Positions 14,790 to 23,429 of a DNA stretch of 28,610 bases are shown in pieces; the stretch's first letter is position 1, and each line of letters begins with the position of its first letter. Source of the DNA: Chitinophagaceae bacterium UBA2793 (lineage in GTDB: Bacteria; Bacteroidota; Bacteroidia; Chitinophagales; Chitinophagaceae); contig DEHT01000066.1 of NCBI GenBank assembly GCA_002352045.1, forward strand, positions 17,533-46,142. The letters run 5' to 3'. The notes beneath the pieces are model-generated. The model searched no databases. It had not been told where the DNA came from and worked only from the letters and a program-made list of their open reading frames with translations. Position numbers and translations under genes: made by a program.

Positions 14790-16304
14790 ATGAACCGTCC
14801 GCTTGTTCCAAATTTTTTGAAAAAATTTGATAATGATTTACTCATTAATAAACCCAATATCTGGAGCACAAGGGTGCATTTGGTAGTTTATTACAGCCTG
14901 TTGTTCTGCATGGCTATAGGGCTTTTTGCTTTTGCAACTTTTAATGACCCCCGACGACCGATGCAGTCGGAAGTACCCATGATTTTTACTTTTTTAATAA
15001 GTTTTATCGGGCTGGTGGTATGGATGATTTATTTGTTAAGATTTAATGTTTTCAAAAGATTTGGAGAAGATGAAATGGGCAATGGGGTTAAAACATTTTT
15101 ATTATTTTTTATTGGATTTTTCTTTTTGATTCTTCCCAATTATTTGCCCATGCTAATAGAATCGTGGAAGGCCAATATGAAATACAGCAGTACCGAATTG
15201 GTAAAAGATGCTAACAAAATAAATGAGTTAATTGTTATTCATAACAAAGACTTAGTGCCTACTAACTGGGAAACTGATACCCTTATATTGGTAGATAGTA
15301 AAGATAAAAGACTGGAGAATAACCCGGCCGAGATTGCCGAACAGCAGGCGGTTACTGTTGCGGTAGATACAGTGATTACGGGCAAGCCTGCTTACGCTAC
15401 CGCTTCTAATTACAATTACGTAGATAAAGAGGAGTTAGAGGGCCTGTTATTGGTTGCAGACAGTACCCTGCAGCTAAACGATTCTGTTTTTGTAACAGCC
15501 AGGTGCCCCGATTTGGAATTTGTTTCTGCCCAAAAGGCAAGCGACTTTAGTGAAATAAAGTTTAAAACAAGCAAGCAGCTATACGACAGTATTGTAAAAG
15601 GAAATGTAAACATGAATTTAAATGAACTGAATGCTTCCTTAAATACATTGATTAATAAATATGACAATGACTATAGCAGCTATTATTATGATTACCCTCC
15701 CAGCGATCTTTCATTTAGAGCACAAATTCACAGAAATTATAAAGTAGAAGCCGTTAACTCTGGTATTTACAATATCTCCAATAAAAAATATACCTGGGAA
15801 AAAGAAAATGTACCGGTTTACCTAAGGGTAATTTTTTACCTTAGTTTTATTCTGGCTACGCTGCTTTTTATTTTTAGGCATAGCACAGTACGAACTTTCT
15901 TTTTATCGGTATTAACTGTAGTATTATTAATGATACTCACAGGCCTCATACTTACCGTAACCCATTCATCAGAATTGGGCGTATTGGGGCTAATGCTTTT
16001 TTATTACTTTGTATTTTTAGTAGTTTTATTTGCAACTCAGGGGCTTAAAACCCGCACACTATACAGTGGCATTTCGCTGAACCTGGTTACGGCATATGCG
16101 GCTTATGTTCCCTTGTTTTGTGTGTTCTTTTTTTACGAGTATCTTCAAAATAAATATAGGTACAATTATCCCGAAGGGTTGTTTAAAGACGAAAATAATC
16201 ACCGTTTAATTGCTGAGATTGGTGGTGTGGTATTATTTATTATTCTAATTGAACCCGTATTTAAAAAATTATACAGGAAATGGTATGCACTTCCTGAAAA
16301 TTAA
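14790..16304 (+). CDS. Multi-pass membrane protein, probable permease partner of the ABC ATPase
   Basis: A 504-residue protein, not recognised as a named family. Hydrophobic segments lie at about 30-50, 62-84, 101-123, 345-362, 369-390, 396-417, 430-450 and 474-490, suggesting about eight transmembrane helices. Between helices 3 and 4 lies a polar insertion of about 220 residues (125-344) with helical, charged sequence and a Tyr-rich patch (SSYYYDYPPSDLS, 296-308), probably facing the periplasm. It starts 5 bp after the ATPase stop, so the two are likely co-translated. Large extracytoplasmic insertions are seen in ABC-2-type permeases, to which this may be distantly related (inference). Its stop is directly adjacent to the convergent gltX stop. 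Confidence 0.75.
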   Translation: MNRPLVPNFLKKFDNDLLINKPNIWSTRVHLVVYYSLLFCMAIGLFAFATFNDPRRPMQSEVPMIFTFLISFIGLVVWMIYLLRFNVFKRFGEDEMGNGVKTFLLFFIGFFFLILPNYLPMLIESWKANMKYSSTELVKDANKINELIVIHNKDLVPTNWETDTLILVDSKDKRLENNPAEIAEQQAVTVAVDTVITGKPAYATASNYNYVDKEELEGLLLVADSTLQLNDSVFVTARCPDLEFVSAQKASDFSEIKFKTSKQLYDSIVKGNVNMNLNELNASLNTLINKYDNDYSSYYYDYPPSDLSFRAQIHRNYKVEAVNSGIYNISNKKYTWEKENVPVYLRVIFYLSFILATLLFIFRHSTVRTFFLSVLTVVLLMILTGLILTVTHSSELGVLGLMLFYYFVFLVVLFATQGLKTRTLYSGISLNLVTAYAAYVPLFCVFFFYEYLQNKYRYNYPEGLFKDENNHRLIAEIGGVVLFIILIEPVFKKLYRKWYALPEN

Positions 16305-17825
16305 TTAGAGCTGAGCAATGAAATTTTTGATGCGGTTAATGGTTGCTTCTTTTCCAATTAAGGATGCAATTTCAAAAACAGCCGGGCCAAATTTTCCGCC
16401 CACCAGCATAATGCGCATGGGTAACTGCAATTCGCCGGGTTTAATATTATGCAATGTAGCCAGTTCTTTAAAACAAGTTTCAATTGAAGCAGTTTCCCAT
16501 GTTAAATCATTCAGCTTTGTTACAAATTCATTGAAGAAGGCAGTTTTTAATTCGCTCCATTTTGGCTTTACAGCGTCCATATCCCATGTGGTAGGAGCTT
16601 TAAAAAAGTACCCTGCTTGTTGATGAAAATCTGTAAGTAATGTGCAGCGGTCTTTCACCAGCTCCAAAACTTTATGCAGGTAAGCTTCATCAGTTATTAC
16701 AATACCTTTCGATTCTAAAACTTCTTTTACTTTCAATTCATAATTTTCAACATCCAAATGTTTTATCCACTCATGGTTGAACCATTTGGCTTTTTCGTAA
16801 TCGAATTTTGCTCCGGCTTTGTGCACTCTTTCAATTGAAAATTTTTCTACCAATTCTTCTTTGCTAAAGAGTTCCTGTTCTGTGCCATCGTTCCAACCCA
16901 ATACCGCCAGTAGATTAATAAATGCTTCCGGTAAAAAACCTTTCTCTTTAAATCCTTCTGTAAATTCATTGTTGCGAGGGTCAGTCCAGTTCATGGCAAA
17001 AACCGGGAAGCCATATTTGGCACCATCTCTTTTGCTTAATTTGCCATTGGGGCCAAGTATTAAAGGCAAATGTGCCCATTGCGGCATGTTGTTTAATCCA
17101 AATAAATATTTCCATAACAAAATATGCACCGGCGCACTACTCAACCATTCTTCTCCACGAAATGCATGGGTTATTTTCATTAAATAATCATCAACCACCA
17201 CAGCCAAATGATAGGTAGGCATTCCATCTGCTTTTAATAAAACCTTATCATCTACCACCGATGAATCAAAACTAACTTCATGATGTATTAGATCGGTAAA
17301 AGATATGGTTTCATTTTCGGGCATTTTAATTCTTACCACACGCCTTGCGCCTTCGGTCAATAATTTTTGGGTTTCTTCTGCAGTAAGGGTCAACGAATTT
17401 TTCATGTGCTTACGAATGCGTCCGTCATATTGTGGTGAAGGATTTTCTTCTGTCTTAAAATCGTTCCGCATTTTTTCCAATTCTTCAGGCGTATCAAATG
17501 CATAATATGCATATCCTTTGTTGATTAATTCTTCTGCATATTTTCTATACAACTCTTTTCTTTCACTTTGGCGATAAGGCCCATAAGCTCCGCCATGTAC
17601 CGGGCTTTCATCGGGTACCAAACCACACCAATCCAGGCAATTAAAAATGTATTGTTCGGCACCTTCTACAAAACGGGTTTGGTCTGTATCTTCTATTCGT
17701 ACTATAAATTCTCCACCCTGTTGTTTTGCAAAAAGATAATTGTATAAAACGGTGCGTACACCACCTAAATGCAAACCGCCTGTAGGACTAGGCGCAAAAC
17801 GAACCCTTACTTTTTTAGCCATCAT
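16305..17825 (-). CDS. gltX: Glutamyl-tRNA synthetase
   Basis: A 506-residue class I aminoacyl-tRNA synthetase that charges tRNA-Glu in the cytoplasm. The Rossmann fold opens with RFAPSPTGGLHLGGVRT, whose HLGG (19-22) is the HIGH motif. The KMSKS-like motif is KLSKRDG (262-268). FRGEEWLSS (222-230) and LKADGMPTYHLA (197-208) are typical GluRS segments. The C-terminal anticodon-binding region runs to the end. Two tandem ATGs are possible starts. No terminator was found after the stop, which abuts the convergent membrane protein gene with no spacer. Confidence 0.97.
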   Translation of the reverse strand: MMAKKVRVRFAPSPTGGLHLGGVRTVLYNYLFAKQQGGEFIVRIEDTDQTRFVEGAEQYIFNCLDWCGLVPDESPVHGGAYGPYRQSERKELYRKYAEELINKGYAYYAFDTPEELEKMRNDFKTEENPSPQYDGRIRKHMKNSLTLTAEETQKLLTEGARRVVRIKMPENETISFTDLIHHEVSFDSSVVDDKVLLKADGMPTYHLAVVVDDYLMKITHAFRGEEWLSSAPVHILLWKYLFGLNNMPQWAHLPLILGPNGKLSKRDGAKYGFPVFAMNWTDPRNNEFTEGFKEKGFLPEAFINLLAVLGWNDGTEQELFSKEELVEKFSIERVHKAGAKFDYEKAKWFNHEWIKHLDVENYELKVKEVLESKGIVITDEAYLHKVLELVKDRCTLLTDFHQQAGYFFKAPTTWDMDAVKPKWSELKTAFFNEFVTKLNDLTWETASIETCFKELATLHNIKPGELQLPMRIMLVGGKFGPAVFEIASLIGKEATINRIKNFIAQL

Positions 17826-17841
17826 TCTGTTTTTGAGGTTG

Positions 17842-17849
17842 CAAAGATA
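17842..17849 (-). promoter_or_regulatory. Bacteroidota -7 promoter element before gltX
   Basis: On the minus strand it reads TATCTTTG, matching TAnnTTTG, and ends 16 bp before the gltX ATG. No -33 TTG is at the ideal distance. Confidence 0.5.
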
Positions 17850-17863
17850 AGTTTGATAAGGGC

Positions 17864-17895
17864 AAAAAAAAAGCCGCTAAACTATGTTTAGCGGC
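17864..17895 (-). terminator. Intrinsic terminator of the downstream-facing lipoprotein gene
   Basis: GCCGCTAAAC pairs perfectly with GTTTAGCGGC (17873-17882 with 17886-17895) around a 3-nt loop and is followed on the minus strand by nine T. It lies 22 bp past the stop of the lipoprotein gene and separates it from gltX. Confidence 0.9.
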
Positions 17896-17917
17896 CAACA
17901 TACCACAATTGGTAAAC

Positions 17918-18757
17918 TCAACGTAAAATAATTGTTCTTGGTGGATGACCATTTATTGAAATGGTTGCAATTCTATCGCAGGCGCCATTTCCATAATCTA
18001 AAACAGCTACATGGTTTGGGCCTTCAAAACGTATTTTGCCTTTATCAATATTGGCACAAATAAATGCTTTGTGCAGCGGCTCTATAATGGTTGCGGTTCG
18101 GGTAACTCCGTTCATATTGGTAACGCTTGCGTTTCCGGCAACTGATACTTCATCGTCTAACCTGCCTGGGGTAGATGAACCGGCAATTTGTGTAACATCT
18201 TTAAGAGATTGATACAACCAATAACGGCCATTGGGTGCAGTTATTTTACCATTCTCCACTTTGCGTTGCCAGCCTTTCACCGGTGGAATGCTGGTGTTGG
18301 TCCAGGTAATGGTTCCTTCTCTTTTAAAACCATTTACATAATAGTTTTCAAAAGTCATTACGGCGGTACTTCCCGGGCGGCGGATTGAATCGGATATTAC
18401 AATTTGAACTACACCACTGCGTACAACACCCCTGGGTGATGTACAAGTACTGTCAAATGTAATTCGGATGGTTTTTGGAAAACCGGATGCAGGGGTAACG
18501 GTTACGGTGGCACAAGGAAGCAGGTTTTCGTTTTCTGGAGGAGCAAAGCCGTCGCCTTGAAGGTTTCTGTCGGCTGTAACATCCATAAAAAGATCATTGT
18601 CTTCTTCGGTCATATAATCTGATACAGCATTATCTGTTGTCATTTCTATAGTTTGTTCAACAGATGGGTCAACGGTGTCGCTGTTTTCTTTTTGGCAGGA
18701 ACTCAAAAAAGCAACGCCACAAATGGCCAGGGCGAGAAAATAATTAGTAGGTTTCAT
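17918..18757 (-). CDS. Putative lipoprotein of unknown function
   Basis: A 279-residue protein with a clear lipoprotein signal (AFLSSC, lipidated Cys21) followed by an acidic linker (about 22-75) that probably tethers it to the membrane. The rest looks like beta-strands, with paired cysteines (positions about 82 and 107, and later about 235 and 261) that may form disulfides. Phrases such as TVTPASGFPKTIRITFDSTC and FENYYVNGFKREGTITWTN recall a recurring Bacteroidota hypothetical lipoprotein type found near the outer membrane. No catalytic motif was recognised. It is transcribed alone: a strong terminator follows, and the gene upstream is divergent. Confidence 0.8.
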   Translation of the reverse strand: MKPTNYFLALAICGVAFLSSCQKENSDTVDPSVEQTIEMTTDNAVSDYMTEEDNDLFMDVTADRNLQGDGFAPPENENLLPCATVTVTPASGFPKTIRITFDSTCTSPRGVVRSGVVQIVISDSIRRPGSTAVMTFENYYVNGFKREGTITWTNTSIPPVKGWQRKVENGKITAPNGRYWLYQSLKDVTQIAGSSTPGRLDDEVSVAGNASVTNMNGVTRTATIIEPLHKAFICANIDKGKIRFEGPNHVAVLDYGNGACDRIATISINGHPPRTIILR

Positions 18758-18820
18758 AACTTATTTTTTTGTTAATGTATGACGGATGGTTATGTAATGG
18801 GTTTAATTGCTAAAAAGAAA

Positions 18821-18828
18821 TAATTTTG
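18821..18828 (+). promoter_or_regulatory. Bacteroidota -7 promoter element before the deacetylase
   Basis: TAATTTTG matches TAnnTTTG and ends 3 bp before the ATG at 18832. Transcription would then start at or next to the start codon, suggesting a leaderless mRNA. Confidence 0.45.
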
Positions 18829-18831
18829 ACA

Positions 18832-19470
18832 ATGTTTTATTTGGTAAAAACACCCGGTATTGTAAAGAAATTATTTCCCAAAAGAATTTGGGATATTGCT
18901 ACTAATGAAAAAGTATTGTATTTAACCTTTGACGATGGGCCGCATCCACTACATACATTATTTGTATTGGAAGAATTAAAAAAGTACAATGCAAAAGCAA
19001 CTTTTTTTTGCATTGGAGAAAATGTAAAAAAGTATCCTGATGTTTATTTACGTATTCTTGAAGAAGGGCACAGTGTTGGCAATCATACATTCAATCATTT
19101 AAATGCATGGAAAACAAAAGAGGCGGACTACCTGGCCAATATTAAATTGGCGAAGGAATACATAGACTCTAATTTATTTAGACCTCCCTATGGTAAAATA
19201 AACAGTTTTATAGTGAAGCAGTTGCTGGCCCCACAATACAATTTAAAAACCGTTATGTGGAGTATTTTGAGCGGCGATTTTGATCCTAATCTTTCAAAAG
19301 AAAAATGTTTGGAAAATATTATTCTAAAAGCAGGTAAAGGAGATGTTATTGTTTTTCACGACAGCGAAAAAGCTTCTGCGAAGCTGAATTATACTTTACC
19401 AAAATTGCTGGAATACTATTCTCAAAAAGGATGGGTATTTAATAAATTGAACAGTACAAATGCTGTATAA
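18832..19470 (+). CDS. Polysaccharide deacetylase (NodB/CE4 family)
   Basis: A 212-residue protein. I start at the ATG rather than the TTG six bases upstream, because that TTG is part of a promoter-like element. CE4 enzymes remove N- or O-acetyl groups from chitin oligomers, peptidoglycan or related polymers using a metal. All five motifs are visible in order: LTFDDGPH (catalytic base and metal Asp), HSVGNHTFNH (the two metal histidines), FRPPYGK (residues 116-122), a later strand with MWSILSGDF, and VIVFHDS with the catalytic histidine. There is no signal peptide or anchor, so it may be cytoplasmic or exported by another route; the target polymer is unknown. A terminator follows, and the tatD gene is separate. 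Confidence 0.92.
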   Translation: MFYLVKTPGIVKKLFPKRIWDIATNEKVLYLTFDDGPHPLHTLFVLEELKKYNAKATFFCIGENVKKYPDVYLRILEEGHSVGNHTFNHLNAWKTKEADYLANIKLAKEYIDSNLFRPPYGKINSFIVKQLLAPQYNLKTVMWSILSGDFDPNLSKEKCLENIILKAGKGDVIVFHDSEKASAKLNYTLPKLLEYYSQKGWVFNKLNSTNAV

Positions 19471-19477
19471 AAAAACT

Positions 19478-19507
19478 GGGCCTGGGTAGAAACCCTGGCC
19501 CGTTTTT
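19478..19507 (+). terminator. Intrinsic terminator after the deacetylase
   Basis: GGGCCTGGGT pairs with ACCCTGGCCC (19492-19501, one T-T mismatch) around a 4-nt loop, followed by a T run. It starts 7 bp after the stop. Confidence 0.85.
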
Positions 19508-19566
19508 AATCCGTACCCTATGAAAACTGATGCCAAGGTACGGTGAGATTTTTTATTGTGCAAAAT

Positions 19567-19574
19567 TATTTTTG
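19567..19574 (+). promoter_or_regulatory. Bacteroidota -7 promoter element before tatD
   Basis: TATTTTTG matches TAnnTTTG and ends 23 bp before the ATG at 19598. It lies inside the open-frame extension upstream, which supports the later start. Confidence 0.45.
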
Positions 19575-19597
19575 TAGATTTTTTACTACTAATTATT

Positions 19598-20359
19598 ATG
19601 ATAGATACTCATACACATTTGTATTCGGAAATTTTGGAGCCCGACATTAGTCAGGTAATAGAAAGGGCAAAGCAAAACGGAATCGCCAAATTCTACATGC
19701 CCGCAATAGACAAAGCTACCCACCTGAAAATGATGGAATTAGAAAGTGCTTATCCGGATACGCTGTTTTCTATGATTGGCCTGCATCCCTGTTCGGTAAA
19801 GCAAGATTTTTTACAAGAAATAGAAATAATTAAAGAATACCTTATGCAAAGGAAGTTTGTAGCAATTGGCGAAACCGGATTGGATTTTTATTGGGATAAA
19901 ACATTTATACTCGAACAATATAATGCCTTAGAAATCCAAACAGAATTGGCATTGCAATATAAACTGCCGTTGGTGTTGCATACCCGAGATGCCATGCCCG
20001 AAACAATTGATTTTATTAAAAAGTACAAGGGTACCGGGTTGAAGGGAATCTTTCATTGTTTTGGTGGTAGTATAAGCGAAGCCGAACAAATAATTGATTG
20101 CGGTTTTCTGTTGGGTATTGGTGGGGTATTAACCTACAAAAAAGCAGGATTGGATACTGTGTTGGAAAAAATTAACATGCAGCATATTGTGTTGGAAACG
20201 GATGCTCCTTATTTATCGCCGGTGCCATACAGGGGTAAAAGAAACGAAAGTGCCTATTTGATAGAGGTTGCTAAAAAACTTGCAGTTGTAAAAAACATGT
20301 CATTGGATGAAGTAGATAGGATAACAACAGCTAATGCGGAAAAACTATTTGGAGTATAA
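19598..20359 (+). CDS. tatD: TatD family metal-dependent hydrolase (DNase)
   Basis: 253 residues from the ATG encoding MIDTHTHLYS. An upstream TTG at 19556 would add 14 residues but runs through a promoter-like element. TatD proteins are TIM-barrel nucleases with a two-metal site and 3'-5' exonuclease activity on DNA, linked to repair. The metal ligands are visible: THTH (His5 and His7), IGETGLDFY (Glu92), VLHTRD (His128), IFHCFGG (His153) and LETDAPY (Asp202). The closing LSPVPYRGKRNE is a TatD signature. It appears to be a single gene between two terminators. Confidence 0.94.
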   Translation: MIDTHTHLYSEILEPDISQVIERAKQNGIAKFYMPAIDKATHLKMMELESAYPDTLFSMIGLHPCSVKQDFLQEIEIIKEYLMQRKFVAIGETGLDFYWDKTFILEQYNALEIQTELALQYKLPLVLHTRDAMPETIDFIKKYKGTGLKGIFHCFGGSISEAEQIIDCGFLLGIGGVLTYKKAGLDTVLEKINMQHIVLETDAPYLSPVPYRGKRNESAYLIEVAKKLAVVKNMSLDEVDRITTANAEKLFGV

Positions 20360-20437
20360 AACATAATGGTAGCAATTGACATTCCACATCCGAACATTTT
20401 TAGAAGAGGAATGATATCTTTATAGGGTAATAAACTT

Positions 20438-20481
20438 TTACATTTTCTCAAACAAATATTTTTATCAATCACTTTTACCTT
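20438..20481 (-). pseudogene. Decayed copy of the 3' end of the HlyD adaptor gene
   Basis: These 44 bp align with 20587-20631, the last ~45 bp of the adaptor gene, with about four differences including a 1-bp deletion that breaks the frame. On the minus strand the fragment encodes KVKVIDKN before the shift, against KVKVVDKK in the intact gene. It lies about 105 bp downstream of the adaptor's stop, suggesting duplication followed by loss of a second adaptor gene. No other piece of such a gene is visible. Confidence 0.7.
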
Positions 20482-20535
20482 ACAGCTACGCCATAGATTG
20501 TGGCATCATTAACCTAGGCTTTGGGCTTTTACTGT

Positions 20536-20560
20536 ATAAAAAAAGCACCTGAGGGTGCTT
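20536..20560 (-). terminator. Intrinsic terminator of the efflux operon
   Basis: AAGCACC pairs with GGTGCTT (20543-20549 with 20554-20560) around a 4-nt loop, followed on the minus strand by seven T. It lies 26 bp after the adaptor gene's stop. Confidence 0.8.
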
Positions 20561-20586
20561 AAATTATATTTTGTTATAGTCAACAG

Positions 20587-21948
20587 TTACTTTTTCTCAA
20601 ACAAATCTTTTTTATCAACCACTTTTACCTTGGTACCGTTTTTTAAAGTTTTGCTTACGGCTTCATAAGGCCCCGAGATAACTGTTTGGCCTGCTTTTAA
20701 CCCTCCGGTGATTTCTATATAGTTAATATCCTGGATGCCCGTAGTTACTTTAACTCTTGAAACCTTATCGGTAGAATCTTTTACAAAAACCACTATATCC
20801 AGGTCGTCAATATTAGAAGAGGAAGTTGTGCTTATATTATCGTCTTCTTTTTTTGTTTTCGTTTTTACTGCACCTGTAGTATCGTTTTTATCCCTGGTAG
20901 TTACCGCATTTATGGGAACGCTCAATGCATTAATTACTCTACGGGTTTGAATATCTACATTGGCACTCATACCGGGGCGGAATGGAAAGTTTCCTTTGCC
21001 TAATAAATCGAGGTAGCTTTCTTTAATAATTCTTACATAAACTTTGTATTGGGTAACATCGGAGGAGGTGCTGGTAAGTGCACTGGTAGTAGCCGCCCCA
21101 TTATTACTGCTGGCGATTTGAGTAACTATTCCTTTAAACTTTCTTTCGCTGTAAGCATCTACGGTAACAATGGCACTATCGCCGAGTTTTACTTTTGGAA
21201 TATCATTTTCACCCACATCTACCCGTATTTCAATTTTATCCATATCGGCAATACGCAAAATTTCGGTACCTACATTAAAGCTGTTGCCGGCCACTTTCTC
21301 ACCTTTCTTTACATTTAATAAACTTACTACTCCATCCATAGGAGCAATAATTGTGGTGCGACTTAAATCGGCGTTGGCCCTGTTTAAACCCGCCACTGCC
21401 GATGCTACGCCTGCCTGTCCGCCTTTAATACCTTGCTGTGCTGCATTGTAATTAGCTAAAGCAGCTTTATAGTTTGCGTCGGCAATATTAAACTCGCTAA
21501 GGCTAATTACTTTGTCATCAAACAATTGCTTCTGCATATCAAAGGTTTTTTTCGATTGCTCCATTTGAGCTTTTAACGCTGCTAATGCTGCCTGCGAATT
21601 GGCTACCTGTGCCTGGCTTTGTGCAACACCGCTTGCAGCCTGGTCCTTTTGAATGGTATAAATGTCGGCATAAATACGAGCCAGTAATTGGCCTTTCTTT
21701 ACAGTGTCACCTTCTGCTACGGTAAGCTCAGTAATTTCACCGCTTATATCCGGACTTATTTTTACCTCCACTTCCGGATAAACTTTACCACTCGCATTTA
21801 CGGTTTCAATAATGGTGCGTGCCTGCACTTGTTCGGCTGTTACTTTAGTGCCTTCTGCTTTGCCAAACATCCCCATTTTAGACATTACCAATAATGCCAC
21901 CACCAATATCGCAGCCCCAATTAAAATTCTTTTTGTAGTCTTATTCAT
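20587..21948 (-). CDS. HlyD/MacA-like efflux periplasmic adaptor
   Basis: A 453-residue membrane-fusion protein linking an inner-membrane pump to a TolC channel. A single N-terminal membrane anchor (about 8-23) is followed by split lipoyl halves, GEITELTVAEGDTVKKGQ (70-87) and APMDGVVSLLNVKKGEKV (202-219). These flank an Ala/Gln-rich coiled-coil hairpin (about 97-190). A beta-barrel (about 235-345) and a membrane-proximal domain follow, interrupted by a charged Ser/Thr/Lys-rich linker (about 355-380). The architecture fits MacA-type adaptors of ABC pumps. It lies 23 bp after the TolC-like gene in one operon, but a terminator follows and no pump gene is present. Confidence 0.92.
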   Translation of the reverse strand: MNKTTKRILIGAAILVVALLVMSKMGMFGKAEGTKVTAEQVQARTIIETVNASGKVYPEVEVKISPDISGEITELTVAEGDTVKKGQLLARIYADIYTIQKDQAASGVAQSQAQVANSQAALAALKAQMEQSKKTFDMQKQLFDDKVISLSEFNIADANYKAALANYNAAQQGIKGGQAGVASAVAGLNRANADLSRTTIIAPMDGVVSLLNVKKGEKVAGNSFNVGTEILRIADMDKIEIRVDVGENDIPKVKLGDSAIVTVDAYSERKFKGIVTQIASSNNGAATTSALTSTSSDVTQYKVYVRIIKESYLDLLGKGNFPFRPGMSANVDIQTRRVINALSVPINAVTTRDKNDTTGAVKTKTKKEDDNISTTSSSNIDDLDIVVFVKDSTDKVSRVKVTTGIQDINYIEITGGLKAGQTVISGPYEAVSKTLKNGTKVKVVDKKDLFEKK

Positions 21949-21971
21949 TTTTTATGCTGATATAATTTCTA

Positions 21972-23411
21972 TTATAATTTTAAACCTAATCCCTTATAAA
22001 ACTCCAATACCTTCATCTTAAATACATAATCAAACTCATTGATGGTATAATCTAATTTAGCTCTCAATAAATTATTTTGAGTAGTTACCAGGTCGAAGGT
22101 ACTTAACATGCCCACCTCAAAACGCTTGCTTGCAAAATCGAAAGTTTGCTGCGAAGAGCTTACCGCTTTTTTGGATGCATTATACTTTTCCAAAGCAATG
22201 AGGGCTGCATTATAAGCAGCATAAATATCCTGCTTTAAATTTAAATTATCATTTTGTTTTTGCAATTGCAGATTGCTTATGCTTAGTTTACTTCTTTCGT
22301 AATTTGTTTTAAGACTACCGCCTGTGAAAATAGGAACGCTTAAACTTAAGCCAACAGACTGGCCAAAGTTGTCTGACATTTGATCAAAAATGGGTTCGGT
22401 TTTTGAAAATCCGTCTCGTACTGAATTGATAGAAGGGGCCTGTACATAATATTGATTGCCTCCTACGTTTACAAAGGAAGTGGTAGCTATCGGTGCTCCT
22501 ATAACTGGGCTGTATCGAGGAAATTTACTTACTCTAAAACTACTACTTAATCCGCCAAAAGCAGAAAGGCTGGGATACATTGCCCCTTTTGCAGCAGCAC
22601 TCGATTTTTCGGCAGCCTTTATTCTATATTCATTTACTAATTGTTGTGGTTGATTGATTACGGCCTGGTTAAACACATATTCAGGCTGAAGATCGGCAAT
22701 GGGTTCCAATGGTATAGTTTCTATAGGTGGAACATCCACTTCAAAAGCACTTGCAGGGTCAATACTCATAAAATTTTTCAGGTTCAAAATATTTTGAACC
22801 ACTGCACCTTTGGCATTTATAAAATTTACACTGTCTAAAGAAAGTTGTGCTTCTAACTGAACCTGGTTTAACTCAGGTAGAATGCCTGCCTGCACCTGCT
22901 TTTTGGTATTGTTTAATTGAGCAGTGGTTTGCTCTACCTGTACTGCCATTATTTTTTCCTGTTCTAATGATAACAATACCTGCAGGTAAGCATTGGCAGC
23001 ACTAAGGGCTATATCATTTTGAAGCTTTCCCACATTGGCTATGGCAGCTTTTAATTCCCATTCATTTGCAGCTATTGTATTCCTTTTGCTGTAAAAATTA
23101 AATATGTCGGCACTGCTTTGCAATTGAAAGCCACTGTTTAAAAAGGTTTGATTAATACGGGAAAAACTCACGGGGTCTTGTCCGCTACCAAAATTTAAAC
23201 TAGTGTTACCTCCAAACGTTAAAGATGGATATTGGCTTAGTTCACTTTGCTTTAATGTAAGTGCTGCAATTTTTGCCTGGATTTCATTTTGCTTAACGCC
23301 TATATTGTTTTTCATAGCGTATTCTACAATGGTCTTAAGATTCCATTTTTCCTGGGCTTCAACACTTAGAGAAAATACGCTTAGTCCAAGCGTTATAATT
23401 AAAATTCGCAT
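21972..23411 (-). CDS. TolC-family outer membrane efflux protein
   Basis: 479 residues from the ATG encoding MRILIITLG. The upstream TTG at 23432 lies inside a perfect -7 promoter element, so the shorter start is chosen. A signal peptide (about 1-19, ending VEA) precedes two outer-membrane efflux repeats of long helices and beta-strands. Typical phrases include LKTIVEYAMKNNIGVKQNEIQAK at the start of the first repeat, an SLTFGGNTSLNFGSGQ strand, SVGLSLSVPIFTGG before the second helix, and FEVGMLSTFDLVTTQNNLL near the end. TolC proteins form trimeric exit ducts. It is the first gene of a two-gene operon with the HlyD adaptor. Confidence 0.93.
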   Translation of the reverse strand: MRILIITLGLSVFSLSVEAQEKWNLKTIVEYAMKNNIGVKQNEIQAKIAALTLKQSELSQYPSLTFGGNTSLNFGSGQDPVSFSRINQTFLNSGFQLQSSADIFNFYSKRNTIAANEWELKAAIANVGKLQNDIALSAANAYLQVLLSLEQEKIMAVQVEQTTAQLNNTKKQVQAGILPELNQVQLEAQLSLDSVNFINAKGAVVQNILNLKNFMSIDPASAFEVDVPPIETIPLEPIADLQPEYVFNQAVINQPQQLVNEYRIKAAEKSSAAAKGAMYPSLSAFGGLSSSFRVSKFPRYSPVIGAPIATTSFVNVGGNQYYVQAPSINSVRDGFSKTEPIFDQMSDNFGQSVGLSLSVPIFTGGSLKTNYERSKLSISNLQLQKQNDNLNLKQDIYAAYNAALIALEKYNASKKAVSSSQQTFDFASKRFEVGMLSTFDLVTTQNNLLRAKLDYTINEFDYVFKMKVLEFYKGLGLKL

Positions 23412-23429
23412 GTATAAAAGTATTGTTGG

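Noticed and set aside
20254..20472. 72-residue minus-strand frame overlapping the tatD end
   Set aside because: Its first residues come from the decayed adaptor fragment and the rest is antisense to tatD; it is not a gene.
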